The notes: a model not told the origin generated them from the sequence alone. A stretch of DNA of 64,000 nt from JAMXLO01 sp963850535 (GCA_963850535.1 CAWKMC010000040.1:124001-188000), one strand, 5' to 3'. Shown: positions 52,137 to 62,021, numbered from the stretch's first letter. Translations and numbers: made by a program.

Positions 52137-53687
52137 CTAATCCGTGCGGCGATACTGTAGGCGGCGGGCGAGCCAGCATCCGACCGTGACCCCGCAGACC
52201 TCACCGGCGGCATTGCGCTGGAATGCCAATGTCCAATCGCCTGGTGGGGTATGGTCCAGTGCACGCGGGCAGGGCAGCGTCCAGACGTCGCCGCCGACCG
52301 GATCCATCAATTCCATCCGGCCCTGTCTCAGGAAACCGGAGAAGGCACCGTACAGCGCACCACCCGCATCGACGACCGTCAGTTCGGCGCCCAATTCGTC
52401 GCAATGAAAACGACCGGCAACGTCCAGAGCAGGCACGCTATCGCAGGCAAGCAGAAGGGCAGAATGGTTCTCATTCGGGCGGTCCATCCATAGCCCGTCA
52501 TCGACTGGCCTCAATCGCACCCCGGGGCCACTCGCACCGCCATCTGGCTGTAGTTCCAGCAGGTCGGGATGATGACCGTAGCGCAACCGCATTTTGTCTT
52601 GCGCCAGATCGACACGGACGGCCAGCCGACCCTCCGGCTCGATATACGAGCCGCACCAGGCAACTTTGGGTTGAGTTGCTGCGACAAGTTCAGGTCGCTC
52701 ATCGAGCAGCGCACCGAGGATCTCCAGCGCAGCGTCATGCGTGTCAGCCATGTGGTTGAACATCACCACGACCGAGATCCGTTCGGATGGCACGTAGAGG
52801 CGATGGCAGCGCCACCCTCGCAATGCGCCGCCATGCCCGGTGACCGATCGCCCAAATTCAATGGCGCGGCTCAGGCCGAAGCCATAGGACGCAGCGGCAC
52901 CGTCGACGAAAGTGACGGGTGATGACAGCCGCGAATATAGCGCCTCGGGTTCGTCGCGCGTTGCATCGATGCAGCGTTCCCAGGCGATCATGTCATCGAG
53001 ACTGGCGCCCAGACCAGCATCACCAGTCCAGATGATCCGATTCTCGGCGGCGCGAAAGCCGCTGGCAGGTGTACCTTCGTAGCCCTCGGTGCCATCGGGC
53101 ATGGCGCGTGTATCGGCGACCAACAGCGCACTCTCCATTCCGGCGCAGTCGAACACGCGGGCGCGGAGCAGTTCAGCGAAGCTGCGGCCGCTGCGCTCCT
53201 GCATGATATCCGACAGCAGACGGAAGTTCTGGTTTACGTAGGAAAAGCGGGTGCCGGGGGTGAACTGCAGCGTCTTCGTGCCGCCGATCACACATGCGGC
53301 CTCGCTGTCGCCGAACGGGGCCTCTGCCGGCGAGCCGTGCAGCATGGCAACGGCCCAGTAGTCGCGCAGTCCGGATTGGTTATGGCAGAGGTGCAGCGCA
53401 CCGGGCGCCGGTTGCTGCAATAAAGGGAGGCGCGCCCGCACGTCGTCATCCAGCACGGACGGGTCGGGGAAGCTGTCGAGCACCACGGCGCAGGTGAACT
53501 GCTTGGTGATGGAGCACATGCGGAACAGCGTGCGCGGAGTGAAGGGGATGCGCCTCTCGGCATTGGCCCAGCCCCATGTATGGCGGACCAGCACCTCGCC
53601 CTTTCGCAGCACGGCGACCGCGCCACCGGGTCCGGCGTAGGAGCGTGGCAACGCCTCGATGGCGCGATCCAGGCGGGTGCTTGTCAT
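52137..53687 (-). CDS. dap: D-aminopeptidase (DAP, family S12)
   Basis: A 516-residue serine hydrolase that closely resembles, from memory, the D-aminopeptidase of Ochrobactrum anthropi, including its length. The SxxK motif is SITK (MCSITKQFTCAVV), the YxN motif is YVN (TRFSYVNQNFRLL) and the third motif is HGG (TGHGGALRGWRC). Two C-terminal beta-barrel domains follow (ending VGCWLARRLQYRR). The enzyme removes N-terminal D-amino acids from short peptides and amides. It has no signal peptide. ATG 53687 is preferred over the upstream in-frame TTG/GTG codons. Confidence 0.88.
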   Translation of the reverse strand: MTSTRLDRAIEALPRSYAGPGGAVAVLRKGEVLVRHTWGWANAERRIPFTPRTLFRMCSITKQFTCAVVLDSFPDPSVLDDDVRARLPLLQQPAPGALHLCHNQSGLRDYWAVAMLHGSPAEAPFGDSEAACVIGGTKTLQFTPGTRFSYVNQNFRLLSDIMQERSGRSFAELLRARVFDCAGMESALLVADTRAMPDGTEGYEGTPASGFRAAENRIIWTGDAGLGASLDDMIAWERCIDATRDEPEALYSRLSSPVTFVDGAAASYGFGLSRAIEFGRSVTGHGGALRGWRCHRLYVPSERISVVVMFNHMADTHDAALEILGALLDERPELVAATQPKVAWCGSYIEPEGRLAVRVDLAQDKMRLRYGHHPDLLELQPDGGASGPGVRLRPVDDGLWMDRPNENHSALLLACDSVPALDVAGRFHCDELGAELTVVDAGGALYGAFSGFLRQGRMELMDPVGGDVWTLPCPRALDHTPPGDWTLAFQRNAAGEVCGVTVGCWLARRLQYRRTD

Positions 53688-53778
53688 GCGCCGCACTCTC
53701 GTATCGCGAATGTGCCTGGTAAAGGCCGCGACGACGTGGCGGCCGGAAACAGAGCGCCGAACAGCGCGTTATCCGCGC

Positions 53779-54009
53779 ATGAGCACAAATCGCAATACCC
53801 CCGAGGGACCAGAGACGCATGGCAATGCTCGGAAGGACCCTGATGAATGGGTCACTGGCGACGAAACTATGACCGGCGCCCAAGCTTCATATTTGAAAAC
53901 ACTCTGCGAAGAGGCGGGCGAGCCGTTCGATCCAGGCCTCACCAAGGCGGAGGCCTCGAAGCGCATCGACGAGTTGCAGGCGAAGACGGGGCGCGGCCGG
54001 GACCACTGA
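53779..54009 (+). CDS. DUF3072 family small protein
   Basis: A 76-residue acidic protein with the DUF3072 core: MTGAQASYLKTLCEEAGEPF followed by LTKAEASKRIDELQAKTGR. The first 25 residues are polar and low complexity. The core resembles a SAP-like helix-turn-helix found in nucleoid- and DNA-associated proteins, but function is not known. It is divergent from the D-aminopeptidase gene and lies 54 bp before the PLP enzyme gene. Confidence 0.8.
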   Translation: MSTNRNTPEGPETHGNARKDPDEWVTGDETMTGAQASYLKTLCEEAGEPFDPGLTKAEASKRIDELQAKTGRGRDH

Positions 54010-54063
54010 AGGCCCGCGTGCCAGACCATTCCTTGCGCAGCGGAGGAGGCGCAGACTGCGCCA

Positions 54064-55198
54064 ATGGACCCGAGCTACCTCGACCCGCGCACCGGCGAGA
54101 CCTTCCCGCTAGACCAGCCGCGCTGGTGCGGGACCGGCCGTGCGCCGTTGCTGCTGACGTCGTTGCCCGGCATCACACGCGCAGAGATCGATACCGCCAC
54201 GCGCAGCCTGTGGCGTTACCGGATGGCGCTGCCGATGCAGGTGGATGATCCCATCAGCATGGACGAAGGATGCACGCCGCTGATCCGCCGCAGCCTGGAC
54301 GGCGCGCCCGTGCTGCTGAAATGCGAGTGGTTCATGCCGACCGGCAGCTTCAAGGACCGCGGCGCCAGCGTGATGCTGTCGTTGCTGCGCACACAGGGCG
54401 TACGAGCAGTGCTAGAGGATAGTTCCGGCAATGGCGGAGCCGCGGTTGCGGCCTATGCCGCCGCGGGCGGCCTGCAGGCAACGATCATGGCGCCCGCCTC
54501 GACCAGCCCGGCAAAGACTGTGCAGATGCGCGCACATGGTGCCATTGTGGAGCTGATTCCTGGCACGCGCCAGGACACCGCCGATGCAGCGATACGGCGT
54601 TCTGAGACCGTCTTCTACGCCAGTCACAACTGGCACCCGTTCTTCCTGCACGGCACCAAGACGCTGGCATATGAGCTGTGGGAAGATCTCGGTTTCCGCG
54701 TGCCGGACAATGTCATCACGCCGTGTGGCGCGGGCTCCAACGTGCTGGGCTGCCAGATCGGTTTTTCCGAGCTGCTGCGCTCCGGCGAGATCGAGCTCTT
54801 GCCGCGCATTTTTGCAGCTCAGCCGGCCAACTGCGGCCCGATCGCGGCAGCGTTTCTCGCTGGTGAGGACAGAGCCGTTGCAACCGAGGTTAAGGCCGAC
54901 GATCGCCGAAGGCACGGCAATCGCGCAGCCGATCCGACTTGCCGAGGTGTTGGGCACGCTGCGGGAAACTCGTGGCGGGGCAGTTATGCTGAGCGAAGAG
55001 GAGATTGCAGCGGCAACGCTGGAGCTTGCGGGTATGGGCATTTATGTCGAGCCAACATCGGCGCAGGCTGTCGCGGCGTTTCGCAAACTGTTGGCGGCCG
55101 GCACGATAACCCCCGACCAGACGACAGTGCTGGTGCTGACGGGCAGTGGTCTTAAGGCCACGCCGCGCATCGCCGAACTTCTTGGGGTGGCACTGTGA
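54064..55198 (+). pseudogene. Threonine synthase-like PLP enzyme, frame broken once
   Basis: A fold-type II PLP enzyme of about 378 residues. The PLP Lys is in PTGSFKDRGASVML and the phosphate-binding loops are SSGNGGAAVAAYAA and CGAGSNVLG. The C-terminus (AEGTAIAQPIRLAEVLGTL to TGSGLKATPRI) is in another frame; the break is at about 54895, an extra G in AAGGCC. Candidates are threonine synthase, diaminopropionate ammonia-lyase or a related beta-eliminating lyase. The stop overlaps the GTG start of the next gene (GTGA). Confidence 0.8.
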
Positions 55199-56728
55199 GA
55201 CCTCGCATCGCACTGCTTGGCTTCTCGATCGAATGCAACCGCTTTGCCCCTGTTGCGACGGAGCAGGATTTCGTTGCACGGACCCTGATGCGTGGCGAAG
55301 CCATGCTGGCGGATGCGCGCTCGGCTGCGCCGCATATGCTGGGCGAGCTGCCTGGCTTCATCGCCGACATGGATGCTGAGGGGAATGGGAACCGGTGCCG
55401 ATCCTGCTCGCGATGGCCGAGCCGAATGGACCGGTCGACCAGGCATTCTTCGATTGCCTGATGGCCGAATGGGAGAGCGGGATTGCGCCATGCCGGCCGG
55501 CTCGACGGCGTCTATTGTGTGCTGCACGGCGCCGGTCTGACCACAGCAGACCATGACCCCGAGGGAACGCTGCTCTCGCTGGTGCGCCGCATTGTGGGTC
55601 CAGACACACCGGTGGTCGCCAGCTACGACCTGCACGCCAATGTGTCCGAGGCGAATGTCGCGCTGGTCAACGCTTACGTCGGCTATCGCACCAATCCGCA
55701 TCTCGATATGCGCGAGCGGGGTGCGGAATCAGCGCAGTTGCTGCGGCGCCTCATCTCGGGCACGCGCGACCTATCTTGCACGTATTCGATTGCCGATCGT
55801 GCCTCCCACAGTAACCATGCTGACCGGCAAGGATGCGCACGAGCGGCCGTACGGCGAGTTGATCGATCTTGGCCAGCGTCGCATGCGGGAGCCACCCTTT
55901 GCCGGCCGCGTGCTCAATGTCTCGGTGATGGGCGGGTTTGCTTATGCGGACACGCCGTTCAATGGGTTGACCGCGGTGGTGACGGCAACCGATGTGGAGG
56001 CGGCCCAGGCGCTGGCACAGGAGATCGCCGAGGCAGGGTGGGCGAGGCGTGACCGCTTCCACGCCATACTCACCTCGATCGAGGACGCTGTGCGGCGTGC
56101 GAAAGCTACAGAAGACATTGCGGCGCCCGCGCTGATTTTCGCCGATGTGGCGGACAATCCTGGCGGCGGTGGTCGCGGCAACACGATGTGGATCTTGGAG
56201 GCTTTCCATCAGGCCGGTGTGCGCAACGCGCTGGTCGGGGTCATTCACGACCCGCCGCTGGCGGAGGAGGCGCACCGGAACGGGGAAGGTGCTCACTTCA
56301 CTGCGCGGTTCAATCGGGGCGGTGGCGATGAGTTCGCGAAGCCATTTGCCACTGCTGCGGTGGTCCGCCGCCTGCACGATGGCACCATGCGCGGCCGGCG
56401 TGGGATCTACGCCAACAACACGCTGGGGCTGGGTCCATGCGCGGCTTTGCAATTGGACGGCATCACCGTGGTTGTTATTTCGAACCGGATGCAGTGCGCG
56501 GATCCGGTCTTTTTCGAAGCTTTCGGCCTCGACATCGCGGCGGCACGAGTTGTGGTGGTGAAGTCGCGCGGACACTTCCGCGGTGGCTTCGACGAGTTCT
56601 TCCGACATGAGCAGGTGGTCGAGGTCGATGCGCCAGGTCTGACCAGTCCGGTCCTTTCGCGTTTTCCCTGGCAGCACATGCCGCGGCCGGTCCTGCCGAT
56701 CGATCCGTCGGCGGAGTGGCCGCCGTGA
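55195..56728 (+). pseudogene. M81 family metallopeptidase (MlrC-like), frame broken three times
   Basis: A zinc peptidase of about 510 residues of the MlrC family, named for the enzyme that degrades linearised microcystin. Conserved segments are LLGFSIECNRFAP, YDLHANVSEANV (Asp and His ligands), YRTNPHLDMRERG (His) and the C-terminal DVADNPGGGGRGNT. The frame changes near 55386, 55482 (one extra A) and 55770. It starts at GTG 55195, overlapping the previous stop, and ends overlapping the next start. So three genes are translationally chained. Confidence 0.82.
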
Positions 56729-57822
56729 GACTGGCCGACCTCCCGACCCCATGCCTGGTGCTGGATCGCAACATCCTGCAGCGTAACATCGATACCATGG
56801 TGCAGCGCCTCGAACGGCATCGCGTGCCGCTGCGACCGCACATGAAGACCGCCAAGTCGATCGACGTGGCACGGCTGGCGACCGCCGGGCAACCGGGGGG
56901 CATCACCGTCTCGACGCTCGCTGAAGCCGAGTATTTTGCCGGTCACGGCATGACCGACATCCTCTACGCGGTCGGCATCACGCCGCAGAAGCTGGACAAG
57001 GTAGCGAAGCTCAATGGCGCCGGTGCTGCGGTCATCGTGCTGACCGACGACCTCGACGTCGCGGCGGCAATTGCGGCGCATCCTTGCCCGCCACGCACAC
57101 TGATCGAAATCGATACCGGCGAGGGACGCGGCGGCATTGCGCCGGACGACGACCTACTGCTGGCCGTGGCAGCACGGCTGGGACCTTGTCTTGCCGGCGT
57201 GATGACGCACGCGGGGCATTCGTATGCGGGCCGCAGCATCGAGGCGATCACCCAGATCGCCGAGGCAGAACGTGCCGGGGTCGTGCGCGCTGCCGAAGGC
57301 CTGCGCGCTGCGGGGCATGCCGCGCCGGTCGTGTCGATGGGCAGTTCGCCGACCGTCCGGCACGCAGCTTGCCTCGACGGCATCACCGAGGTGCGAGCTG
57401 GGGTCTACATGTTCGGTGACCTGTTCCAGGCGGAGATCGGGACACACGAACTGGACTCGGTCGCATTAACTGTCCTGACCAGTGTGATCGGCCGGCGCCC
57501 AGGCCGTCTGCTGGTCGACGCCGGGGGCCTCGCGCTGTCCAAGGATCGCAGCACCGCGGACGCACCACGGGATTACGGCTTCGGTCTGGTGCTGGACGTT
57601 GCGGGCGAACGGAGCTTCGGCGATGCCGTCGTGCGGCGCGCCTACCAGGAGCACGGCGTGCTGGAGGCAGATCCGACCTATCCGCTCGATGTCTCAGTCG
57701 GTGCCAAGCTGCGTATTGCACCCAACCACACCTGCATGACCGCCGCCGCGCATGATCGCTATTTTGTGGTGGCGGGGACCGATGAAGTTGTGGCGATCTG
57801 GCCGCGTGTGAATGGTTGGTAG
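56725..57822 (+). CDS. D-threonine aldolase / D-serine dehydratase-like PLP enzyme
   Basis: A 365-residue fold-type III (alanine racemase-like) PLP enzyme of the DSD1/D-threonine aldolase group. The N-terminal LADLPTPCLVLDRNILQRN and PHMKTAKSIDVAR carry the PLP Lys. SMGSSPTVRH binds the phosphate. The C-terminal metal site is the IAPNHTCMTAAAHD segment (His and Cys). It cleaves or dehydrates D-beta-hydroxy amino acids. GTG 56725 overlaps the M81 stop as GTGA, a coupled start; GTG 56716 is an alternative. Confidence 0.87.
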   Translation: MRLADLPTPCLVLDRNILQRNIDTMVQRLERHRVPLRPHMKTAKSIDVARLATAGQPGGITVSTLAEAEYFAGHGMTDILYAVGITPQKLDKVAKLNGAGAAVIVLTDDLDVAAAIAAHPCPPRTLIEIDTGEGRGGIAPDDDLLLAVAARLGPCLAGVMTHAGHSYAGRSIEAITQIAEAERAGVVRAAEGLRAAGHAAPVVSMGSSPTVRHAACLDGITEVRAGVYMFGDLFQAEIGTHELDSVALTVLTSVIGRRPGRLLVDAGGLALSKDRSTADAPRDYGFGLVLDVAGERSFGDAVVRRAYQEHGVLEADPTYPLDVSVGAKLRIAPNHTCMTAAAHDRYFVVAGTDEVVAIWPRVNGW

Positions 57823-57953
57823 GCGTTTGAAGAACGACTACACTCCTGCTCGGAAAGCAGCATCGGTTCGACAAAGGGGTTTGTGTCTTCCTCAACACTG
57901 ATCCCAACGAATGGGGGTCCCACCCCGGGTCCTCAACGCCGGTTTCACCAGGC

Positions 57954-58406
57954 TTGGCCCTGGTGGGTTTCGTTGGGCTTTGTCTTCTGGTCGGCGCAGC
58001 AGATGGTTCGCTGATCGCCGGTACGTGGCGCGGATGGTATGCGTCTCTGCTGCGGCCGCCTGGGACCCCGCCCAACTGGGTGTTCGGTCCGATGTGGACG
58101 GCGCTCTACGTCATGATCGGCATTGCCGGCTGGCTGGTCTGGCGCCGCACGACATCCACACGACCGCTCCGGCTATGGGGCTGGCAACTGGCCGCCAATG
58201 CCTGCTGGACCCCCGCATTCTTTGCCTTGCGCAGTCCGCCGCTGGCGCTTGCCGTCTGTCTCGTGCTGCTGGTCCTGATCGTGCTGACTATGCTGACGTT
58301 CAGGCGCGTGCGGCGCATCGCAGCCTGGCTGATGGTGCCGTATCTCGGCTGGAGTTGCTACGCGACCTATCTTACCGCCGGGTTCTGGTGGCTGAATCCG
58401 CCTTGA
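57954..58406 (+). CDS. TspO/MBR family membrane protein
   Basis: A 150-residue protein with five membrane helices of the TspO/peripheral benzodiazepine receptor family. Typical segments: GWYASLLRPPGTPPNWVFGPMW, ALYVMIGIAGWLVW, WGWQLAANACWTPAFF and PYLGWSCYATYLTAGFWWLNP. TspO binds porphyrins and senses oxygen or stress. The start is not sure: TTG 57954 leaves a slightly short N-terminus, and no ATG is in frame just upstream. It lies 130 bp after the PLP enzyme gene. Confidence 0.85.
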   Translation: MALVGFVGLCLLVGAADGSLIAGTWRGWYASLLRPPGTPPNWVFGPMWTALYVMIGIAGWLVWRRTTSTRPLRLWGWQLAANACWTPAFFALRSPPLALAVCLVLLVLIVLTMLTFRRVRRIAAWLMVPYLGWSCYATYLTAGFWWLNPP

Positions 58407-58420
58407 GCTAGAATCTCCGC

Positions 58421-59008
58421 ATGAGAACTGGATTCGCTGCAGCATTGGCGTTCGGTTTGGCGTTGGGCGCGTCGTTGCCCGCCCAGGCGCAGATGTTCAA
58501 TCAGGTCGGCAAGAGTGGCAAGCCGCAGCAACCGTCCGCCTCTGTTGCGCCGCCACCGGCGCTGCCGGGCGCTGGGTCGAGCAGTGCTCCGGCGCCGTTG
58601 ACCCGCGTCCCGACCGATATGGAGCCGAACGAAGCACTATTCGATTCGATCAATCGCGGCGATATCGCAACGGCACGTGACGCGATCAGCCGCGGCGCCG
58701 ACCTGCACGCGCGCAGCATTCTCGGGATGACACCACTCGAGCTGTCGATTGACTTGGGACGCAACGACATCTCGTTCATGCTGTTGTCGATGCGGGCGGC
58801 GGACGACAGCCGGTCGGCGCAGTCGCAGCGTGCCTCCGGCGTGAAGGACGACGCAAAGCGTCCGATGCGCCAAGCAAAGAAAGCGGCGCCGCCGCGCCCG
58901 GTGGCGCCTTCCCCGGCCGCGCAGCAGACCGCGCGGCTTTTCAGCGGGGACGGCGGAACGCCAAACCCGAATGCCGGGTTCCTGGGGTTCGACTCCGGTC
59001 GCCGATAA
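58421..59008 (+). CDS. Exported ankyrin-repeat protein
   Basis: A 195-residue protein with a signal peptide (FAAALAFGLALGASLPAQAQ), a Pro/Ser/Ala-rich linker, then about one and a half ankyrin repeats (NEALFDSINRGDIATARDAI, RGADLHARSILGMTPLELSIDLG). The C-terminus is Lys/Pro/Ala-rich. Too few repeats are present to define a partner. It is 14 bp downstream of tspO and may be co-transcribed with it. Confidence 0.72.
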   Translation: MRTGFAAALAFGLALGASLPAQAQMFNQVGKSGKPQQPSASVAPPPALPGAGSSSAPAPLTRVPTDMEPNEALFDSINRGDIATARDAISRGADLHARSILGMTPLELSIDLGRNDISFMLLSMRAADDSRSAQSQRASGVKDDAKRPMRQAKKAAPPRPVAPSPAAQQTARLFSGDGGTPNPNAGFLGFDSGRR

Positions 59009-59109
59009 ATCCTGTTGTGATGTCGGTTGCTAACGCGTCTGCGACTGGCGCTGTTCCAGTGGCGCCCGCATATCTTATCCGGCTTCGGCAAATTGTGGAG
59101 GAACATTTC

Positions 59110-59322
59110 ATGATCGAGCAAGACATTCGGCGGAATGCCCAGGAAACCGCTTTGTCGATGATCAAGCTGCACGGACTGCGGGCCCAGGCGGTGGCGCAGG
59201 AGCGGGCGGCTGAACTGCGTCAACAGGGCGACACGGCGGGTTATGATCTGTGGCAGCAGGTCTATGCGGCAATCTGCGAACTGCGGCGGACTGCGCCGGC
59301 GATGGCGAGAGCACAAACATAG
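59110..59322 (+). CDS. Small conserved helical protein
   Basis: A 70-residue helical protein (IEQDIRRNAQETALSMIKLHG, ELRQQGDTAGYDLWQQVYAAI). GGAGGA is 7 bp before ATG 59110, which decides the start over the longer frame at 59017. I recall similar short proteins in Acetobacteraceae, but no function is known. It ends 26 bp from the convergent tRNA-Gln gene. Confidence 0.65.
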   Translation: MIEQDIRRNAQETALSMIKLHGLRAQAVAQERAAELRQQGDTAGYDLWQQVYAAICELRRTAPAMARAQT

Positions 59323-59348
59323 ACCGGTGCCCGCCTTCGGGGACACGG

Positions 59349-59422
59349 TGGCTGGGGCGGGAGGATTCGAACCTCCGGTGGCGGAACCAAAATCCGCTGC
59401 CTTACCCCTTGGCTACGCCCCA
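59349..59422 (-). tRNA. tRNA-Gln (anticodon TTG)
   Basis: The reverse strand folds as a full cloverleaf: acceptor stem TGGGGCG/CGCCCCA, an anticodon stem GCGGA/TCCGC with loop TTTTGGT (anticodon TTG), and a T arm GAGG-TTCGAAT-CCTC. CCA is encoded at the 3' end. Total 74 nt with CCA. Confidence 0.95.
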
Positions 59423-59463
59423 TCTGACGTCTGAATAGGTCTCGCAACAGGCTTGGTAAAGTC

Positions 59464-60321
59464 TCACTCCTGCCGCAGGGGCCCTGCCCAGCGCCACCAA
59501 CGCCGCTCCGGCAGCGCCACTGCGGCCTGGCACGCCGTTTCTGCATTAATATAGAGCCCGAAGCAGGAGGCGCCCGACCCGCTCATGCGTGCGAGGAGGC
59601 AGCCGGGCGTTGCTTCCAGAGCCGCCAGCACGACGCCGATCAATGGTTGCAGGTGGATTGCCGCGGGTTGCAGGTCGTTTCGCAGCTCGCCTAGGTAAGC
59701 CGCCATGGCAGAAACGTTGGCCCACCCGGGTGGCAACACCGCTTGTGGCGACCAAGGACCCTGGCGCTCACGGAACACCTCGGCGGTCGCGACGGCGACC
59801 CCGGGATTAACCAGCAGCAGGCCGCCGGTGGGCAACGCGGGTGCCGGCTCCAGGCGCTCGCCGATCCCACCCATCCGTGCTGGCTGGCCGGCGAGGCAAA
59901 CCGGCACATCGGCACCGAGTTGTGCCGCCAGTTGAAAAAGCGAGTCGGCGTCCGGAAGTCGCCACAGGCGACACAGCAGCCGCAGCGCCGCGGCAGCGTC
60001 CGCGGAGCCGCCGCCAATTCCGGAGGCCACGGGCAATCGCTTGTCCAATGTCAGCGCCGCACCCGCGGCCACACCAGCCGCCGATGCCAGAGACCGGCCA
60101 GCACGCAGCACCAGGTTGTCTGGCTCGGCGGCAAGCTCGGTGGCAAATGGACCGCACACCCGGAGCGACAGCGTATTCGCCGAGACGCCGCTCAGGGTAT
60201 CGCCAATGCCGGCAAAAATAACCAGGCTGTCCAACAGGTGATAACCGTCGTCCCGGCGACCGATGACGTGCAGGTATAGATTGACCTTGGCCGGCGCCGC
60301 TTCGCTCAGGCGTTGAGGCAC
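59464..60321 (-). CDS. ispE: 4-diphosphocytidyl-2-C-methyl-D-erythritol kinase
   Basis: A 285-residue GHMP kinase that phosphorylates CDP-methylerythritol in the non-mevalonate isoprenoid pathway, the same pathway as ispG at 14344. Signatures: AAPAKVNLYLHVIGRRDDGYH at the N-terminus, the ATP loop LPVASGIGGGSADAAAALR, and MSGSGASCFGLY near the C-terminus. It starts at GTG 60321, 5 bp after the TPR gene stop. Frame intact. Confidence 0.93.
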   Translation of the reverse strand: MPQRLSEAAPAKVNLYLHVIGRRDDGYHLLDSLVIFAGIGDTLSGVSANTLSLRVCGPFATELAAEPDNLVLRAGRSLASAAGVAAGAALTLDKRLPVASGIGGGSADAAAALRLLCRLWRLPDADSLFQLAAQLGADVPVCLAGQPARMGGIGERLEPAPALPTGGLLLVNPGVAVATAEVFRERQGPWSPQAVLPPGWANVSAMAAYLGELRNDLQPAAIHLQPLIGVVLAALEATPGCLLARMSGSGASCFGLYINAETACQAAVALPERRWWRWAGPLRQE

Positions 60322-60326
60322 ACAGA

Positions 60327-62021
60327 CTACTGGCCGCTGACCACGGTCGACGATTGGCCACCTTGCAGCTTTGCCTCGAGTTTGGCCGCGTCATCAGGTT
60401 CCGGATGGAAGATCAGAGCGCGCCGCCATTGGTAGGTCGCCTCCAGCTTGCGCCCAGCCGACCAGTAGGCGTCGCCCAGATGACCGTTGATGGACGCATC
60501 TTCAGGCTCCAACTCGACCGCGCGCTCGAGCGTCTTGACCGCCTCCACTGTAGAACCCTGGCGAAGCATGACCCAGCCCAGGCTATCGACAATTGCGCCA
60601 TCATTCGGACGGCGCTGGACCGCCTTCTCGATCAAGTCGCGTGCCTGCACCAGGTTGCGGCCCATGTCAGCCCAGGAGTAGCCCAGGTAGTTGAGCACGA
60701 AGGGTTCGTCCGGTGAGAGCGCCAGAGCTCGCTTGAAGTCGGCCTCGGCTTTCGGCCATTGCCGCGACCGTTCGTAGCAGATGCCGCGATCATAGTAGGC
60801 CAGCCAGTCGCCCGACTTCGGCGTCTTGATCCGCTCGATCGCATGGTCATACAGAACGGCGGCCTCGGCGAACCTATTCTTGCTGCGCAGGATATCGCCC
60901 TCACGCAGCAGCGGGACCGGACTGTCCGGGAAATCCCGAGCGATACGGTGCAGGTCGTGGACCGCCTCTTCGGTACGACCGAGGCGGTCGTTAAGGCTGG
61001 CACGCTGCAGGCGGACAACCCCGATCAGAGGGTCGTCCGCCGCAATCGGGGTCAGCATCTGCAGCGCATTCTCTAAGTGACGCTGACCCTCCAGGGTCTC
61101 AGAGGCGAGCAACCGCGCCGCAGTGAAGTCGGGACGCAGGTCAAGTGCCAGCCGCAGCAGCAGCATGGCAAAGTCGCTGGAATTCTGTGCGCGCAATGCT
61201 GCGGCGAGAGCAAGATAGGCCTCAGCGATCCCGTCCTGCGGACGCGGCACGGCCGGGATTATGCTGGCTGCTGCCAACGGCTTCACGGCGAGGCTCATAT
61301 CCGGCGCGCTCGCTGCCAGGGCTCCCAGGACCAGCTGGGCCTCCGCCGGATGGCCCTGTCGCGCCGCGGCGCTAGCCAGAATTTGCGCCAACCGCAGGTT
61401 GGTGCCACCGAACTCATTCTCGGCCTGGCGATAGAGCTTGCCTGCTTCCACGCTGCGTCCGCCCTGATCGGCAATCAGCGCGGCATGCAGTGCGTACACA
61501 CCACGGAACCGCTGGCCATCTATAGAGGGTCGCAGTGTCGTCAGCGCCGCCTCCGTGCGGCCATCGCCCTGCTGCGCCCATGCAATCAGCAGTGGCTGTA
61601 AGAGTTGCGCCAGCCCCTGATGAGGAAGCGCGCGAAACCTCTGTTCCGCCGCCTGCCAATGGCCGGCGAGCACGTCCGACTGCCCCAGGAGCAATTGCGC
61701 CGCCTGGCTGTCAGGCAGTTGGCGGGCAAGCTGCAAAGCCTCTGTCCGGCCAGCGATCATGCTGGCAATGAACGCCTGCTGCAGCAATTCCGGATCGTCG
61801 GGCCGTGCCGCCAGCGCGGTGAGAAACTGCGTCGATGCCGTTTGCGCATCGGCCTGCCCCAGCGCGAACCGGCCGGTCAGAAAATCGGCGAACACCCCGG
61901 AGGGCGCGTCACCCGCGGTGTGCGCAGCGACATGCGGCGGGGAGGGGTCCGCCGCTGCGCACGCTGACAGCAGGGCGAGAGCAAGAAGGAATGTGCGACG
62001 CACTCTGCGTGTATGCTGCAT
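60327..62021 (-). CDS. Tetratricopeptide repeat lipoprotein
   Basis: A 564-residue protein with a lipoprotein-type signal (TFLLALALLSACAAADP, Cys at the lipobox) followed by some ten or more TPR units, clearest in the C-terminal half (AVLYDHAIERIKT, GDWLAYYDRGICYERSRQWPKAE, LGDAYWSAGRKLEATYQW). It is likely an outer-membrane or periplasmic assembly protein. It is directly upstream of ispE, an arrangement seen in several alphaproteobacteria. ATG 62021 is preferred over GTG 62027. Confidence 0.85.
   Translation of the reverse strand: MQHTRRVRRTFLLALALLSACAAADPSPPHVAAHTAGDAPSGVFADFLTGRFALGQADAQTASTQFLTALAARPDDPELLQQAFIASMIAGRTEALQLARQLPDSQAAQLLLGQSDVLAGHWQAAEQRFRALPHQGLAQLLQPLLIAWAQQGDGRTEAALTTLRPSIDGQRFRGVYALHAALIADQGGRSVEAGKLYRQAENEFGGTNLRLAQILASAAARQGHPAEAQLVLGALAASAPDMSLAVKPLAAASIIPAVPRPQDGIAEAYLALAAALRAQNSSDFAMLLLRLALDLRPDFTAARLLASETLEGQRHLENALQMLTPIAADDPLIGVVRLQRASLNDRLGRTEEAVHDLHRIARDFPDSPVPLLREGDILRSKNRFAEAAVLYDHAIERIKTPKSGDWLAYYDRGICYERSRQWPKAEADFKRALALSPDEPFVLNYLGYSWADMGRNLVQARDLIEKAVQRRPNDGAIVDSLGWVMLRQGSTVEAVKTLERAVELEPEDASINGHLGDAYWSAGRKLEATYQWRRALIFHPEPDDAAKLEAKLQGGQSSTVVSGQ

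Noticed and set aside
57823..57953. Possible longer N-terminus or leader peptide before tspO
   Set aside because: The frame is open upstream, but it has no ATG, GTG or ribosome binding site and the extra residues do not look like TspO.
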